Source: an uncultured Devosia sp. (GTDB lineage: Bacteria > Pseudomonadota > Alphaproteobacteria > Rhizobiales > Devosiaceae). Taken from it: DNA of 39,524 nt. The first letter of the stretch is position 1. Every line of letters starts with the position of its first letter. The stretch lies in contig NZ_CAMLHM010000041.1 in assembly GCF_946479885.1 (NCBI RefSeq), positions 1 to 39,524 on the forward strand, given 5' to 3'. The notes under the pieces were generated by a model. It was not told the DNA's origin, made no database searches, and was given only the letters and a program-made list of their open reading frames with translations. Position numbers and translations under genes: made by a program. Shown here piece by piece: positions 8,991 through 16,505 of the stretch.

Positions 8991-10453
8991 GCCACCTCCC
9001 GCCGCAGCCGCTGCCCCTGGCCCGTCGTTTCGAGGAAGAACCGCTGCAGCAGGTTCTGCGCCGTCAGCAGCCGATATTCCGCGCTGGCCCGCATATCCGA
9101 GATGGGCTGGTAGTCCTCGGCAAACGCTGCCATCGCGGCGTCCACCGTCGCCTGCGTCCACGGCTTGCCCACCAGTGCCGCCTCAACAGCCTTGGCGCGC
9201 TTGGGCGTTGCCGCCATGCCGCCAAAGGCGATGCGGGCCATGCCAACCATGCCGCCATCGTTGACGAACACCCGGAACGCCCCGCACAGCGCCGAAATAT
9301 CTTCCTCCCGCCGCTTGGAAATCTTGTAGACGGCGAATTTCTCGCCCTGCGGCAGCAGTGGAATGGTGACGCTCTCGACGAACTCGCCGGGCTGCCGGTC
9401 CTGCTTGCCATAGGCGAGGAAATAGTCCTCGAGCTTGATCTCGCGCCGATGCTCGCCTTTGCGCAGATGCAGCTTGGCCCCGAGCGCGATGAAGGGGGGC
9501 GGCGTATCGCCGATCGGCGAACCGTTGGCGATATTGCCGCCGATGGTGCCCATGTTGCGGATCTGCTCGCCGGCGATGCGGTTCCACAACTCGCTCATGT
9601 CGGGGAAATTGCTCGCCACCACGGGCAGGGCCTGGGAATAGCTGACGCCGGCATAGAAACGCACTTCGCTGTCATTCTCGGCGATGCGCTTGAGTTCCTG
9701 CAGGTGACCGATGAAAATCACCGGCCCGATCGCCCGCATGAACTTGGTGACCCACAGGCCCACATCGGTCGATCCGTTGATGATCGTGGCCGTGGGGTTG
9801 GCTTCATAGATATCGGCGAAATCGTCGAGACTCGCCGGCACGATGATGCGGTCGGCGCCCTCGCCGATCTCGACCCGCGCACCGTCATTGATGGCCTTGA
9901 TCTTGCCCTTGAGCGCGATGCGCTCGGCCCAGAGCGGATCGGCTTCGGGTCGGCCATAGCTCGAAATTGCCTTGCCGGCGCGGATGATCGGGGCATAGCC
10001 GGTGCAACGACACAGATTGCCCTGCAGCGCCCTTTCGATGGCCCCCTGGCTCGGATCGGGATCGCGCATCCACAGGCCATAAAGGCTCATCACGAAGCCC
10101 GGGGTGCAGAAGCCGCATTGGCTGCCGTGGTGATCGACCATCGCCTGCTGCACCGGATGCAGCACACCATCCTTGCCGCGCAGATGCTCGATGGTCACCA
10201 CATGGGTGCCGTGCAGGCTCCCCACGAAACGAATGCATGCCGTAACCGAGTCATAGATGATCTCGTCGCCGGCAAGCCGCCCGACCAGCACCGTGCAGGC
10301 GCCACAATCGCCCTCGGCGCAGCCTTCCTTGGAGCCGCGCAGGCGACGCTCCAGCCGCAACCAATCGAGCAGCGTCGTATCGGGCTTTACATCGGTGAGG
10401 CTGACCTCTTCGTCATTGAGGATGAAGCGGATGGCGCCCGAAACCGCGGTCAT
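8987..10453 (-). CDS. xdhA: Xanthine dehydrogenase, [2Fe-2S]/FAD small subunit
   Basis: In 488 residues it joins two [2Fe-2S] domains and an FAD domain. The plant-type cluster uses Cys45, Cys50, Cys53 (GCAEGDCGAC) and Cys73; the second uses Cys113, Cys116 (QCGFC), Cys148 and Cys150 (LCRC). The FAD region shows TIINGSTDVGLWVTK and RNMGTIGGNIANGSPIGDTPP. It takes electrons from the molybdenum site in XdhB and passes them to NAD+. It begins two bases after the uraH stop and its end overlaps xdhB, so uraH-xdhA-xdhB form one transcript. All eight cluster cysteines are present. Confidence 0.95.
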   Translation of the reverse strand: MTAVSGAIRFILNDEEVSLTDVKPDTTLLDWLRLERRLRGSKEGCAEGDCGACTVLVGRLAGDEIIYDSVTACIRFVGSLHGTHVVTIEHLRGKDGVLHPVQQAMVDHHGSQCGFCTPGFVMSLYGLWMRDPDPSQGAIERALQGNLCRCTGYAPIIRAGKAISSYGRPEADPLWAERIALKGKIKAINDGARVEIGEGADRIIVPASLDDFADIYEANPTATIINGSTDVGLWVTKFMRAIGPVIFIGHLQELKRIAENDSEVRFYAGVSYSQALPVVASNFPDMSELWNRIAGEQIRNMGTIGGNIANGSPIGDTPPPFIALGAKLHLRKGEHRREIKLEDYFLAYGKQDRQPGEFVESVTIPLLPQGEKFAVYKISKRREEDISALCGAFRVFVNDGGMVGMARIAFGGMAATPKRAKAVEAALVGKPWTQATVDAAMAAFAEDYQPISDMRASAEYRLLTAQNLLQRFFLETTGQGQRLRREVA

Positions 10454-10455
10454 CC

Positions 10456-10812
10456 CTAACTCCCCCGATAGGTCGAATAGGCGAACGGGCTGACCAGCAG
10501 CGGGACGTGATAGTGCTTGTCTTCCGAAATCGTGAACCGAACAGGCACCACGTCGAGGAACGGCGTTTCGAGCTCGACGCCGAGCCGCTCGAAATACTGC
10601 CCGACATGGAAGTGAATCTCGAACTCGCCATGCTGGAACTGCTGCTCATCCAGCAGCGGTTGATCCACCCGGCCGTCGGCATTGGTATAGCTGTCGGCGA
10701 TATGGTGATTGTGATCGCCGTGCACGAACAGCAGCTCGATGCGCATGCCACGCGCCGGCGTGCCGTGCATGGTATCCAGGACATGCGTCGTAAGGCGTCC
10801 ACTACCCGCCAT
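10456..10812 (-). CDS. uraH: 5-hydroxyisourate hydrolase (transthyretin-like)
   Basis: The protein has 118 residues, the normal HIU hydrolase size. It starts MAGSGRLTTHVLDTMHGTPA and ends with SPFAYSTYRGS, carrying the YRGS C-terminal signature that separates HIU hydrolases from true transthyretins. His10 and the HYHVPLL histidines fit the active site. It opens the ring of 5-hydroxyisourate, the PuuD product, to OHCU. I chose ATG 10812, with GGAG seven bases upstream, over an in-frame start 22 codons earlier that would add an unrelated tail. It is the first gene of the leftward purine operon and diverges from puuE. Confidence 0.95.
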   Translation of the reverse strand: MAGSGRLTTHVLDTMHGTPARGMRIELLFVHGDHNHHIADSYTNADGRVDQPLLDEQQFQHGEFEIHFHVGQYFERLGVELETPFLDVVPVRFTISEDKHYHVPLLVSPFAYSTYRGS

Positions 10813-10964
10813 GTGCTGCTCCGTATATTGTCCCCGAAGCACGAGACTATCGCATCGCGCTCGATGCGCAATGCTCATTTTTTACCATCTGGTCCATTTT
10901 TGTGCATCTCGTTCCAGTGCACAGGATTGATACTGCCGCAGCATCACCACACGAGAGCACACCC
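10813..10964. promoter_or_regulatory. Divergent promoter region between uraH and puuE
   Basis: This 152-bp space separates the leftward uraH-xdh operon from the rightward puuE fusion gene, so it must hold the promoters for both. It includes an AT-richer patch around 10870-10900. I see no strong palindrome and no riboswitch-like fold, so any shared regulator site is not identified. Confidence 0.5.
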
Positions 10965-12380
10965 ATGCGCTACCCCCGTGACCTCAATGGCTACGGCCCC
11001 AATCCGCCCCACGCCAACTGGCCCGGCGGCGCCCATGTCGCGGTGCAGTTCGTGCTCAACTACGAAGAGGGCGGCGAGAACAATATCCTGCATGGCGACG
11101 CCGGCTCCGAGGCCTTCCTCGCCGACGTCGTCGGCGCCGCGCCCTGGCCGGGCCTGCGGCACTGGAACATCGAATCGATGTACGAATACGGCGCGCGCGC
11201 CGGCTTCTGGCGGCTGCACAAGCTCTTCACCGAGGCGCAACTGCCCGTCACCATCTATGGCGTTGCTACCGCGCTGATGCGCGCCCCGGCCCAGCTCGCC
11301 GCCATGCAGGACGCCGGCTGGGAAATCGCCAGCCACGGCTATAAATGGGTCGAACACAAGGACATGGCCCCGGACGTCGAACGGCAGCAGATCGCCGAAG
11401 CCATCCGCCTCCACACCATCGCTACGGGCGAACGACCGCGCGGCTGGTATACCGGGCGCTGCTCGCTGAACACGGTTGATCTCGTGTCCGAGGAGGGTGG
11501 CTTTGCCTATGTCTCGGACACCTATGACGACGACCTGCCCTATTGGCGGGTGCATCTGGGGCGCCCCCAGCTCATCATCCCCTATACGCTCAGCGCCAAC
11601 GACATGCGCTTCGTTACCGCCTCGGGCTTCGACAATGGCGAGGAATATTTCCAGTTTCTGAAGGACAGCTTCGACTGCCTCTATGCCGAGGGCCAGGGCG
11701 GTTCGCCCAAGATGATGTCGATCGGCCTGCACTGCCGCCTGGTCGGCCAGCCCGGCCGCTACCAGGGCCTCAAGAAGTTCGTCGACTACATCAAGGGCTT
11801 CGACAAGGTCTGGGTCCCCACCCGCCTGGCCATTGCCGAGCACTGGGCCGGCGAACATCCCTATGTCGCCCCCGAAGTCATTCCGTCCCAGCTCGACAAG
11901 GCCGAGTTCGTCGCCCGTTATGGCTCAATCTTCGAACACTCGCACTGGATCGCCGAGCGCGCCTGGGACGGTGAGCTCGCGCCGGCCAATGATACGGCCA
12001 TCGGCCTCCATTTCGCGCTGCGCACCCAGTTCCGCATGGCGACACAGGAGGAGCGCCTCGCGGTCCTCCGTGCCCACCCCGATCTGGCCGGCAAACTCGC
12101 CGCGGCCCGGCGGCTGACCGAAGCCTCGACGGCCGAGCAGGCATCGGCTGGGCTCGATGCCCTCACCGACGCCGAGCGCGAGCGCTTCACCGCGCTCAAC
12201 GCGCACTATGTCGAAAAATTCGGCTTCCCCTTCATCATCGCCGTCCGCGACAATACCAAAGGATCGATCCTGGCGGCGTTCGAGAAGCGCATCAACAACA
12301 GCGCCGAAGTCGAATTCGCCACGGCGTGTGCACAGGTGGAACGGATTGCGCTGTTGAGACTGCAGGCCGTGCTGCCATAG
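10965..12380 (+). CDS. puuE: Fusion of PuuE-type allantoinase and UraD (OHCU decarboxylase)
   Basis: The 471-residue protein fuses two purine enzymes. Residues about 1-300 are a polysaccharide-deacetylase-fold allantoinase (PuuE): MRYPRDLNGYGPNPPHANWP, then NYEEGGEN, EIASHGYKW and SIGLHCRLVGQPGR. Residues about 310-471 match OHCU decarboxylase (UraD): VARYGSIFEHSHWIAERAW (catalytic His in EHSHW), FRMATQEERLAVLRAHPDLA and KFGFPFIIAV. One chain would thus decarboxylate OHCU to S-allantoin and hydrolyse allantoin to allantoate. Domain order is the reverse of reaction order. I chose ATG 10965 because the PuuE consensus starts there; an in-frame start 21 codons earlier adds nothing recognisable. 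Confidence 0.93.
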   Translation: MRYPRDLNGYGPNPPHANWPGGAHVAVQFVLNYEEGGENNILHGDAGSEAFLADVVGAAPWPGLRHWNIESMYEYGARAGFWRLHKLFTEAQLPVTIYGVATALMRAPAQLAAMQDAGWEIASHGYKWVEHKDMAPDVERQQIAEAIRLHTIATGERPRGWYTGRCSLNTVDLVSEEGGFAYVSDTYDDDLPYWRVHLGRPQLIIPYTLSANDMRFVTASGFDNGEEYFQFLKDSFDCLYAEGQGGSPKMMSIGLHCRLVGQPGRYQGLKKFVDYIKGFDKVWVPTRLAIAEHWAGEHPYVAPEVIPSQLDKAEFVARYGSIFEHSHWIAERAWDGELAPANDTAIGLHFALRTQFRMATQEERLAVLRAHPDLAGKLAAARRLTEASTAEQASAGLDALTDAERERFTALNAHYVEKFGFPFIIAVRDNTKGSILAAFEKRINNSAEVEFATACAQVERIALLRLQAVLP

Positions 12381-12408
12381 GTGAACGCGATGCCGGACCC
12401 CACCAGCG

Positions 12409-12438
12409 CGTCACCCTCGGGTCAAGCCCGAGGTGACG
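12409..12438. repeat. Palindromic element 3' of puuE
   Basis: The arms CGTCACCCTCGGG and CCCGAGGTGACG pair with one bulged base around a TCAAG loop. This type of palindrome is widespread between genes in Hyphomicrobiales. It may end or protect the puuE transcript, though no T run follows. Confidence 0.6.
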
Positions 12439-12470
12439 ATCGAGTCTGTTGAAACTGGCTGCGGGCAGCC

Positions 12471-12617
12471 CTACCCGTTCAGCTCGTCCTCACCGAAGGG
12501 AATGTCCGCCTCTTCGGCAAACAGGCTCAGGATCAGCGCGAACAGGCCAAGCCACGGCAGCTTGTGCTGCAGCCAGGCATGGGGCGCGACCCCGAAATGG
12601 GCGGATTGGTCAAACAT
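12471..12617 (-). CDS. Possible small single-span membrane protein
   Basis: ATG 12617 opens a 48-codon frame ending TAG. The product starts MFDQSAHFGVAPHAWLQHKL, has one hydrophobic segment (LPWLGLFALILSLFA) and ends with an acidic tail (EEADIPFGEDELNG). The layout of amphipathic start, one membrane span and acidic tail is coherent, but the ribosome site is weak (GAGTGG lies too close to the ATG) and I recognise no family. A chance frame cannot be excluded. Confidence 0.4.
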   Translation of the reverse strand: MFDQSAHFGVAPHAWLQHKLPWLGLFALILSLFAEEADIPFGEDELNG

Positions 12618-12678
12618 CCACTCAGTATCGCGCCAAAGTTTGAAGATTTGGTAACCCTAACAGGGTCTTAGGAAGGCG

Positions 12679-13170
12679 TCACTTGTAGAAGCCATCGCGC
12701 AGGTTGATGCTGTGCTCAATGTAGACCTTGAGCGCGCACAGCATGCCCGTCCACCCTTCGCAATTGCCGAAGGCCGCCTTCTGCGCCGCGACGGTATCCC
12801 GCCAGCCGCTCTCGGCAATGGTCACCAGTGTACGTCCGTCTTCGAGGCCGGCAAAGGTCATGGTGACCGTGGTCTCATAGGAGCCACCCTGGTCCGGCGT
12901 GCCATCGGCGGCGCCCCAGCGCAGCACGATCTTCTCGTCCTTGGTCACCTCGACCACATGCACGGGGAACGCGCCCGGGAAGTCATGGAAGTCCCAGGTC
13001 ACCGTAGCGCCGGTCTCCAACCGGCCCTTGGCCCCGCCGGTGGTAAAATAGCCGCTGAGATGCCCAGGATCGACCACGGCTTCGAACACCTCATGCACCG
13101 GCTTGCTGATCCGGCCCGAGACGCTGAATTCCGGCGCCATATGGGCGCCCTTGCTCTGTACGGCTCGCAT
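12679..13170 (-). CDS. SRPBCC (AHSA1-like) domain protein paired with an ArsR regulator
   Basis: This 163-residue START/Bet v1-like protein of the activator-of-Hsp90-ATPase C-terminal type contains FSVSGRISKPVHEVFEAVVD near the start, WDFHDFPGAFPVHVVEV in the middle, and a C-terminal helix with WTGMLCALKVYIEHSI. Members bind hydrophobic ligands in a cavity; the ligand here is unknown. ATG 13170 has AAGGAG eight bases upstream and was chosen over an in-frame start 11 codons earlier. It diverges from an ArsR-family gene across a 51-bp space containing a perfect palindrome, the usual pairing for this family, so that regulator very likely controls it. Confidence 0.88.
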   Translation of the reverse strand: MRAVQSKGAHMAPEFSVSGRISKPVHEVFEAVVDPGHLSGYFTTGGAKGRLETGATVTWDFHDFPGAFPVHVVEVTKDEKIVLRWGAADGTPDQGGSYETTVTMTFAGLEDGRTLVTIAESGWRDTVAAQKAAFGNCEGWTGMLCALKVYIEHSINLRDGFYK

Positions 13171-13203
13171 TTCGTGAACTCCTTGCTTGACTGAGCGCAC
13201 CAT

Positions 13204-13223
13204 ATGTTATAAAAATATAACAT
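13204..13223. promoter_or_regulatory. Probable ArsR operator: perfect 8-bp inverted repeat with 4-bp spacer
   Basis: ATGTTATA-AAAA-TATAACAT lies between the divergent SRPBCC and ArsR genes. It is far more AT-rich than the surroundings and overlaps the first two bases of the ArsR start codon, so a bound dimer would block both promoters. Assignment as the operator is inferred from position and symmetry. Confidence 0.75.
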
Positions 13224-13551
13224 GTCAACCGAAGACGAAAATGACCTGATCTTCAAGGCCCTGGGACACCGATCCCGGCGCAGGATCGTCGACCTGCTGA
13301 AGCTTGAACCGCGCACCACCGGCATGCTCTGCGACCTGATGCCCGAGCTCGACCGCTGCACGGTCATGCAGCATCTGGGCGTGCTCGAAGAGGCGGGACT
13401 GGTCGTTGCCGAGCGTCGCGGCCGCGAGCGCTGGAACCATCTGGACGCCCTGCCCATCCACGCCATCCACGAGCGCTGGATCGGCCCCTACGCCGCCTAT
13501 GCCACGTCGATGCTGAGCCGGCTCAAGAGTCAGGTGGAAAGCCCCGCCTGA
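13222..13551 (+). CDS. ArsR-family winged-helix transcriptional regulator
   Basis: The 109-residue protein has the ArsR helix-turn-helix: FKALGHRSRRRIVDLLK near residue 11, then TTGMLCDLMPELDRCTVMQH and LGVLEEAGLVVAERRGRERW with the wing. No CxC metal motif of the ArsR/SmtB kind is present, placing it with the metal-independent members that accompany SRPBCC genes. The start ATG overlaps the palindromic operator and has no Shine-Dalgarno sequence upstream (only an A/T run), so the message may be leaderless. It probably represses itself and the divergent SRPBCC gene. Confidence 0.9.
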   Translation: MSTEDENDLIFKALGHRSRRRIVDLLKLEPRTTGMLCDLMPELDRCTVMQHLGVLEEAGLVVAERRGRERWNHLDALPIHAIHERWIGPYAAYATSMLSRLKSQVESPA

Positions 13552-13601
13552 CTTGCGGCGACTCCGGCGAGGCGCTATGCGCGTTGGCACTGGAGGGCTT
13601 C

Positions 13602-14285
13602 ATGTACACGCTTTACGTCGCCAACAAGAATTACTCGTCCTGGTCGCTCCGCCCCTGGACGCTGATGCGCGAACTGGCCATTCCGTTCGACGAACAGGTT
13701 CGCCCCTTCAACGATGGCCCCGGCCTCACCTATACCGGCATCTCGCCCAGCGGCCGCTTTCCCTGCCTTGTCGATGGCGACACCATGGTCTGGGATTCCC
13801 TGGCCATCACCGAATATCTCGCCGAGAGCCACCCCCAGATATGGCCAGCGGACCGCGAGGCGCGCGCTTTTGCCCGCTCCGCCGCAGCCGAGATGCATTC
13901 CGGCTATGGCAACCTGCGCAATATCTGCGGCATGAATGTCGGCATTCGGGTCGAACTGGCACCGATCCCCGAGGGTCTGGCGCAGGACATCGCCCGCCTC
14001 GATACGGTCTGGACCGAGGGCCTCAGCCGCTTTGGCGGCCCGTTCCTCGCCGGCCCCCGCTTTACCGCCGTCGACGCCTTCTTCACCGCCGTCGCTTTCC
14101 GCGTCCAGACCTATGATCTGCAGCTCAGCGAACCGGCCGCTGCCTATGCCCGCCGCCTGCTCGCCCTGCCCTCGATGCAGGATTGGTACGCCGCCGCGCT
14201 CAAGGAAACCTGGCGCCGCACCGCCTATGAGAGCGAAGCCCTTGCCGCCGGCCGCATCGTCACCGATTATCGTCAGACCGCCTGA
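13602..14285 (+). CDS. Glutathione S-transferase family protein
   Basis: This 227-residue cytosolic protein has an N-terminal thioredoxin-like GST domain (MYTLYVANKNYSSWSLRPWT; Ser residues near position 12 could be the glutathione-activating residue; SPSGRFPCLV and WDSLAITEYLAE complete the glutathione site) and an all-helical C-terminal domain (FTAVDAFFTAVAFRV). It resembles the YfcF-like GSTs. ATG 13602 follows GGAGG and was chosen over a TTG six codons upstream. It lies 14 bases before the ureidoglycine aminohydrolase gene and so may be co-transcribed with purine genes, but no purine step needs a GST; its substrate is unknown. Confidence 0.88.
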   Translation: MYTLYVANKNYSSWSLRPWTLMRELAIPFDEQVRPFNDGPGLTYTGISPSGRFPCLVDGDTMVWDSLAITEYLAESHPQIWPADREARAFARSAAAEMHSGYGNLRNICGMNVGIRVELAPIPEGLAQDIARLDTVWTEGLSRFGGPFLAGPRFTAVDAFFTAVAFRVQTYDLQLSEPAAAYARRLLALPSMQDWYAAALKETWRRTAYESEALAAGRIVTDYRQTA

Positions 14286-14299
14286 GCCTTGGGGACATA

Positions 14300-15121
14300 A
14301 TGGCCGACACCACCTACGCCTCGCCATCAGCAGGCCTGCCCCCGCAGGCCGCTCTCCTTACCGGCCGCGCCGTCTTCACCGAGGCCTATGCTGTCATCCC
14401 GCACGGGGTGATGCGCGATATCGTCACCAGCTACCTGCCACATTGGGACCGAACCCGGGCCTGGGTGATCGCGCGTCCGCTCTCGGGATTCTCGGAGACC
14501 TTCTCGCAATACATCGTGGAAGTGCTGCCCGGTGGCGGCAGCACCCAGCCGGAGCCCAACCCGCTGGCCGAGGGCGTGCTGTTCGTGGTCGAGGGTCAGG
14601 CCAACGTCACGATCGAGGGCAAGAGCCACCTGCTCAAGTCAGGCGGTTACGCCTTCCTGCCGCCCGGCTGTCCCTGGTCGCTGCTCAACGAAGGGGCCAC
14701 GCCCCTGCGCTTCCATTGGATCCGCAAGCGCTACGAGGCTGTTGATGGCATCGAGGCGCCCACCGCCTTCGTTGCCAACGAACAGGACGAACCCATCCGC
14801 TGGATGCCCGATACCAACAACACCTGGGGCACCACGCGCTTCGTCGACCCCACTGACCTGCGCCACGATATGCATGTCAACATCGTCACGCTCGAACCGG
14901 GCGCCGTCATTCCGTTCGAGGAAACCCATGTCATGGAGCACGGCCTCTACGTGCTGCAGGGCAAGGCGGTCTACCGGCTCAATCGCGACTGGGTCGAGGT
15001 CGAGGCCGGCGACTTCATGTGGCTGCGCGCCTTCTGCCCACAGGCCTGCTATGCCGGCCCGGGCCGCTTCCGCTACCTGCTCTACAAGGACGTCAATCGC
15101 CACATGAAGCTGGACCTCTAG
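14300..15121 (+). CDS. allE: (S)-ureidoglycine aminohydrolase (bicupin)
   Basis: The 273-residue protein contains two cupin domains. The first includes FSQYIVEVLPGGGSTQPEPN and GVLFVVEGQANVTIEG; the second includes MHVNIVTLEPGAVIPFEETH, HVMEHGLYVLQGKAVYRLN and VEAGDFMWLRAFCPQ, with Glu/His ligands for a Mn2+ ion. This is the UGHY/YlbA (AllE) arrangement; the enzyme removes ammonia from S-ureidoglycine to give S-ureidoglycolate. GGGGAC precedes the ATG. The next gene, allA, starts two bases after the stop and uses its product. Confidence 0.93.
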   Translation: MADTTYASPSAGLPPQAALLTGRAVFTEAYAVIPHGVMRDIVTSYLPHWDRTRAWVIARPLSGFSETFSQYIVEVLPGGGSTQPEPNPLAEGVLFVVEGQANVTIEGKSHLLKSGGYAFLPPGCPWSLLNEGATPLRFHWIRKRYEAVDGIEAPTAFVANEQDEPIRWMPDTNNTWGTTRFVDPTDLRHDMHVNIVTLEPGAVIPFEETHVMEHGLYVLQGKAVYRLNRDWVEVEAGDFMWLRAFCPQACYAGPGRFRYLLYKDVNRHMKLDL

Positions 15122-15123
15122 TC

Positions 15124-15612
15124 ATGGGCACCATCGTGGTCGAGTCGCTGACATCAGCGGCCTTCGCGCCGTTCGGCCAGGTGATCGAGACATCGGGCGC
15201 GCATCACTATCCCATCAACAACGGCATGACCGAGCGCTACCACGACCTGGCGCGGGTCGAACTCGGCGGCGTCCATCCCCGCCCGTTGATCTCCATCTTC
15301 CGCGGCCAGCCTTATGCCTTGCCGCTCGCCCTCAAGCTGGTCGAACGCCACCCGCTCGGCAGCCAGGCCTTCTACCCGCTATCGGCCAGTCCCTGGCTGG
15401 TCATCACAGCCGAAGACGAAGCCGGCATACCGGTTCGCCTCCGCGCCTTCCAGCCGGCCCCGGGCCAGGGCGTCAACATCGCGATGAACACCTGGCACGG
15501 CGTCCTGACCCCGCTCGATATCGCCAGCGACTATCTCGTCGTCGACCGCGGCGGCGACGGCAACAACCTCGAGGAACACCATTTCCAGGTGCCGTGGACG
15601 ATAACCCGATAG
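15124..15612 (+). CDS. allA: Ureidoglycolate lyase
   Basis: The protein has 162 residues, typical for AllA. It starts MGTIVVESLTSAAFAPFGQV and carries the family motifs ISIFRGQPYALPLALKLVERHPLGSQAF and the C-terminal NIAMNTWHGVLTPLD with the metal/substrate histidine. It splits S-ureidoglycolate into glyoxylate and urea, the last step of the pathway. ATG 15124 lies two bases after the previous stop, so it is translationally coupled; the longer in-frame opening upstream is the aminohydrolase gene in another frame. No urease is encoded here, so urea would leave the pathway or be used elsewhere. Confidence 0.94.
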   Translation: MGTIVVESLTSAAFAPFGQVIETSGAHHYPINNGMTERYHDLARVELGGVHPRPLISIFRGQPYALPLALKLVERHPLGSQAFYPLSASPWLVITAEDEAGIPVRLRAFQPAPGQGVNIAMNTWHGVLTPLDIASDYLVVDRGGDGNNLEEHHFQVPWTITR

Positions 15613-15682
15613 TCACCGCTTCCCCGCCACAGCCTCGCAACTGCCTTGCCGCTGCGCTATGCTCGCCGAAATGGAGGTCGTC

Positions 15683-16450
15683 ATGCGTCTGGTCCGCATT
15701 CTCGTCGCCCTGCTCGCTTTCGCGCTGGCCGTTCCGGCCATGGCCGAAGACGTCACCTTTTCCGGCCTCGTGACCTATCGCGAGCGCATGGCGCTGCCGC
15801 CCGATGCCGCGCTGACCATCACCCTGGTGGGCCTGCCCGCCGAGCAGCACATCGCCTCCGCTCAGGCCAGCCTGGGTGGCAAGGCCGGATCGCCCATCCA
15901 GTTCACGCTCAATGTCCGCAGCGATGTCATGACCGCCGACGGCCAATACGGCCTCGTCGCCGAAATCTGGAGTGCCGGCTATGTCATCTTCCGCAACGGA
16001 CAACCGGCAGTGGCCGACGCGGACGAGCCGGCCGGCAACGTGATCGAGGTCGAATTCTCCCCGCCTCCGCCACACGATCCGCCCGAGCAGGTACTCCCGC
16101 CCGTCGAGACGCCCAACCCGCTCCTCGATGTGCTGTGGACCGTCACCAGCATCGGCGGCGACCCGGTCCTGCCCCAGACCGAGGTGACCTTCTCCATCGC
16201 GGCCGACCATCGCGCCGGCGGCAATGGCGGCTGCAACAACTACTTCACCGAGGCCAGCTTCGAAATCCCGCCACTGACCTTCGGCCCAATCGCCGGCACG
16301 CGCATGGCCTGCGATCCCGCCGTCATGGCACAGGAAACACGCTTCTTCGCCGCGCTCGAAGCCACTGTTGGTTACGACCTTGCCGGCGACGCGCTGAAAC
16401 TGGTCGACGCCGCCGGCATTCCCCTGGCTGGTCTCGTCCGGGCGCCCTGA
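15683..16450 (+). CDS. Secreted META-domain (HslJ-like) protein with an N-terminal YbaY/YscW-like domain
   Basis: This 255-residue protein has a Sec signal peptide, MRLVRILVALLAFALAVPAMA, cut after residue 21. Residues about 25-120 resemble the YbaY/YscW pilotin-like beta fold (VTYRERMALPPDAALTITLV, PIQFTLNV, YGLVAEIW). A proline-rich linker leads to a C-terminal META domain (LLDVLWTVTSIGGDPV, GGNGGCNNYFTEASFEI, TRMACDPAVMAQETRFFAAL), as in HslJ. These periplasmic domains are linked to envelope stress but their biochemistry is unclear. GGAGG sits just before ATG 15683. The two cysteines of the META domain may form a disulfide. It has no evident role in purine breakdown. Confidence 0.85.
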   Translation: MRLVRILVALLAFALAVPAMAEDVTFSGLVTYRERMALPPDAALTITLVGLPAEQHIASAQASLGGKAGSPIQFTLNVRSDVMTADGQYGLVAEIWSAGYVIFRNGQPAVADADEPAGNVIEVEFSPPPPHDPPEQVLPPVETPNPLLDVLWTVTSIGGDPVLPQTEVTFSIAADHRAGGNGGCNNYFTEASFEIPPLTFGPIAGTRMACDPAVMAQETRFFAALEATVGYDLAGDALKLVDAAGIPLAGLVRAP

Positions 16451-16505
16451 GCTTCCCAACGCCGTGCCGGATGGCTAAGGCTGAGCGACCTGCACCGGAG
16501 CCACC

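Larger units (their letters stand above)
12381..12678. other. Gap after puuE holding a palindrome and a small ORF
   Basis: These 298 bases lie between the ends of the convergent puuE and SRPBCC genes. They hold a GC-rich hairpin at 12409-12438 and a possible 48-codon gene on the minus strand; I see nothing else. Confidence 0.6.

Noticed and set aside
10813..10964. Possible purine riboswitch upstream of the xdh operon
   Set aside because: No three-way-junction fold or purine aptamer core is visible, and such riboswitches are mainly found in Firmicutes.
12645..12675. GTAACC near the SRPBCC gene as a further SigF promoter
   Set aside because: The sequence 16 bases downstream is AAGG, not CGAA, and it does not point at a start codon. 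The GTAACC at 38602 also lacks CGAA.
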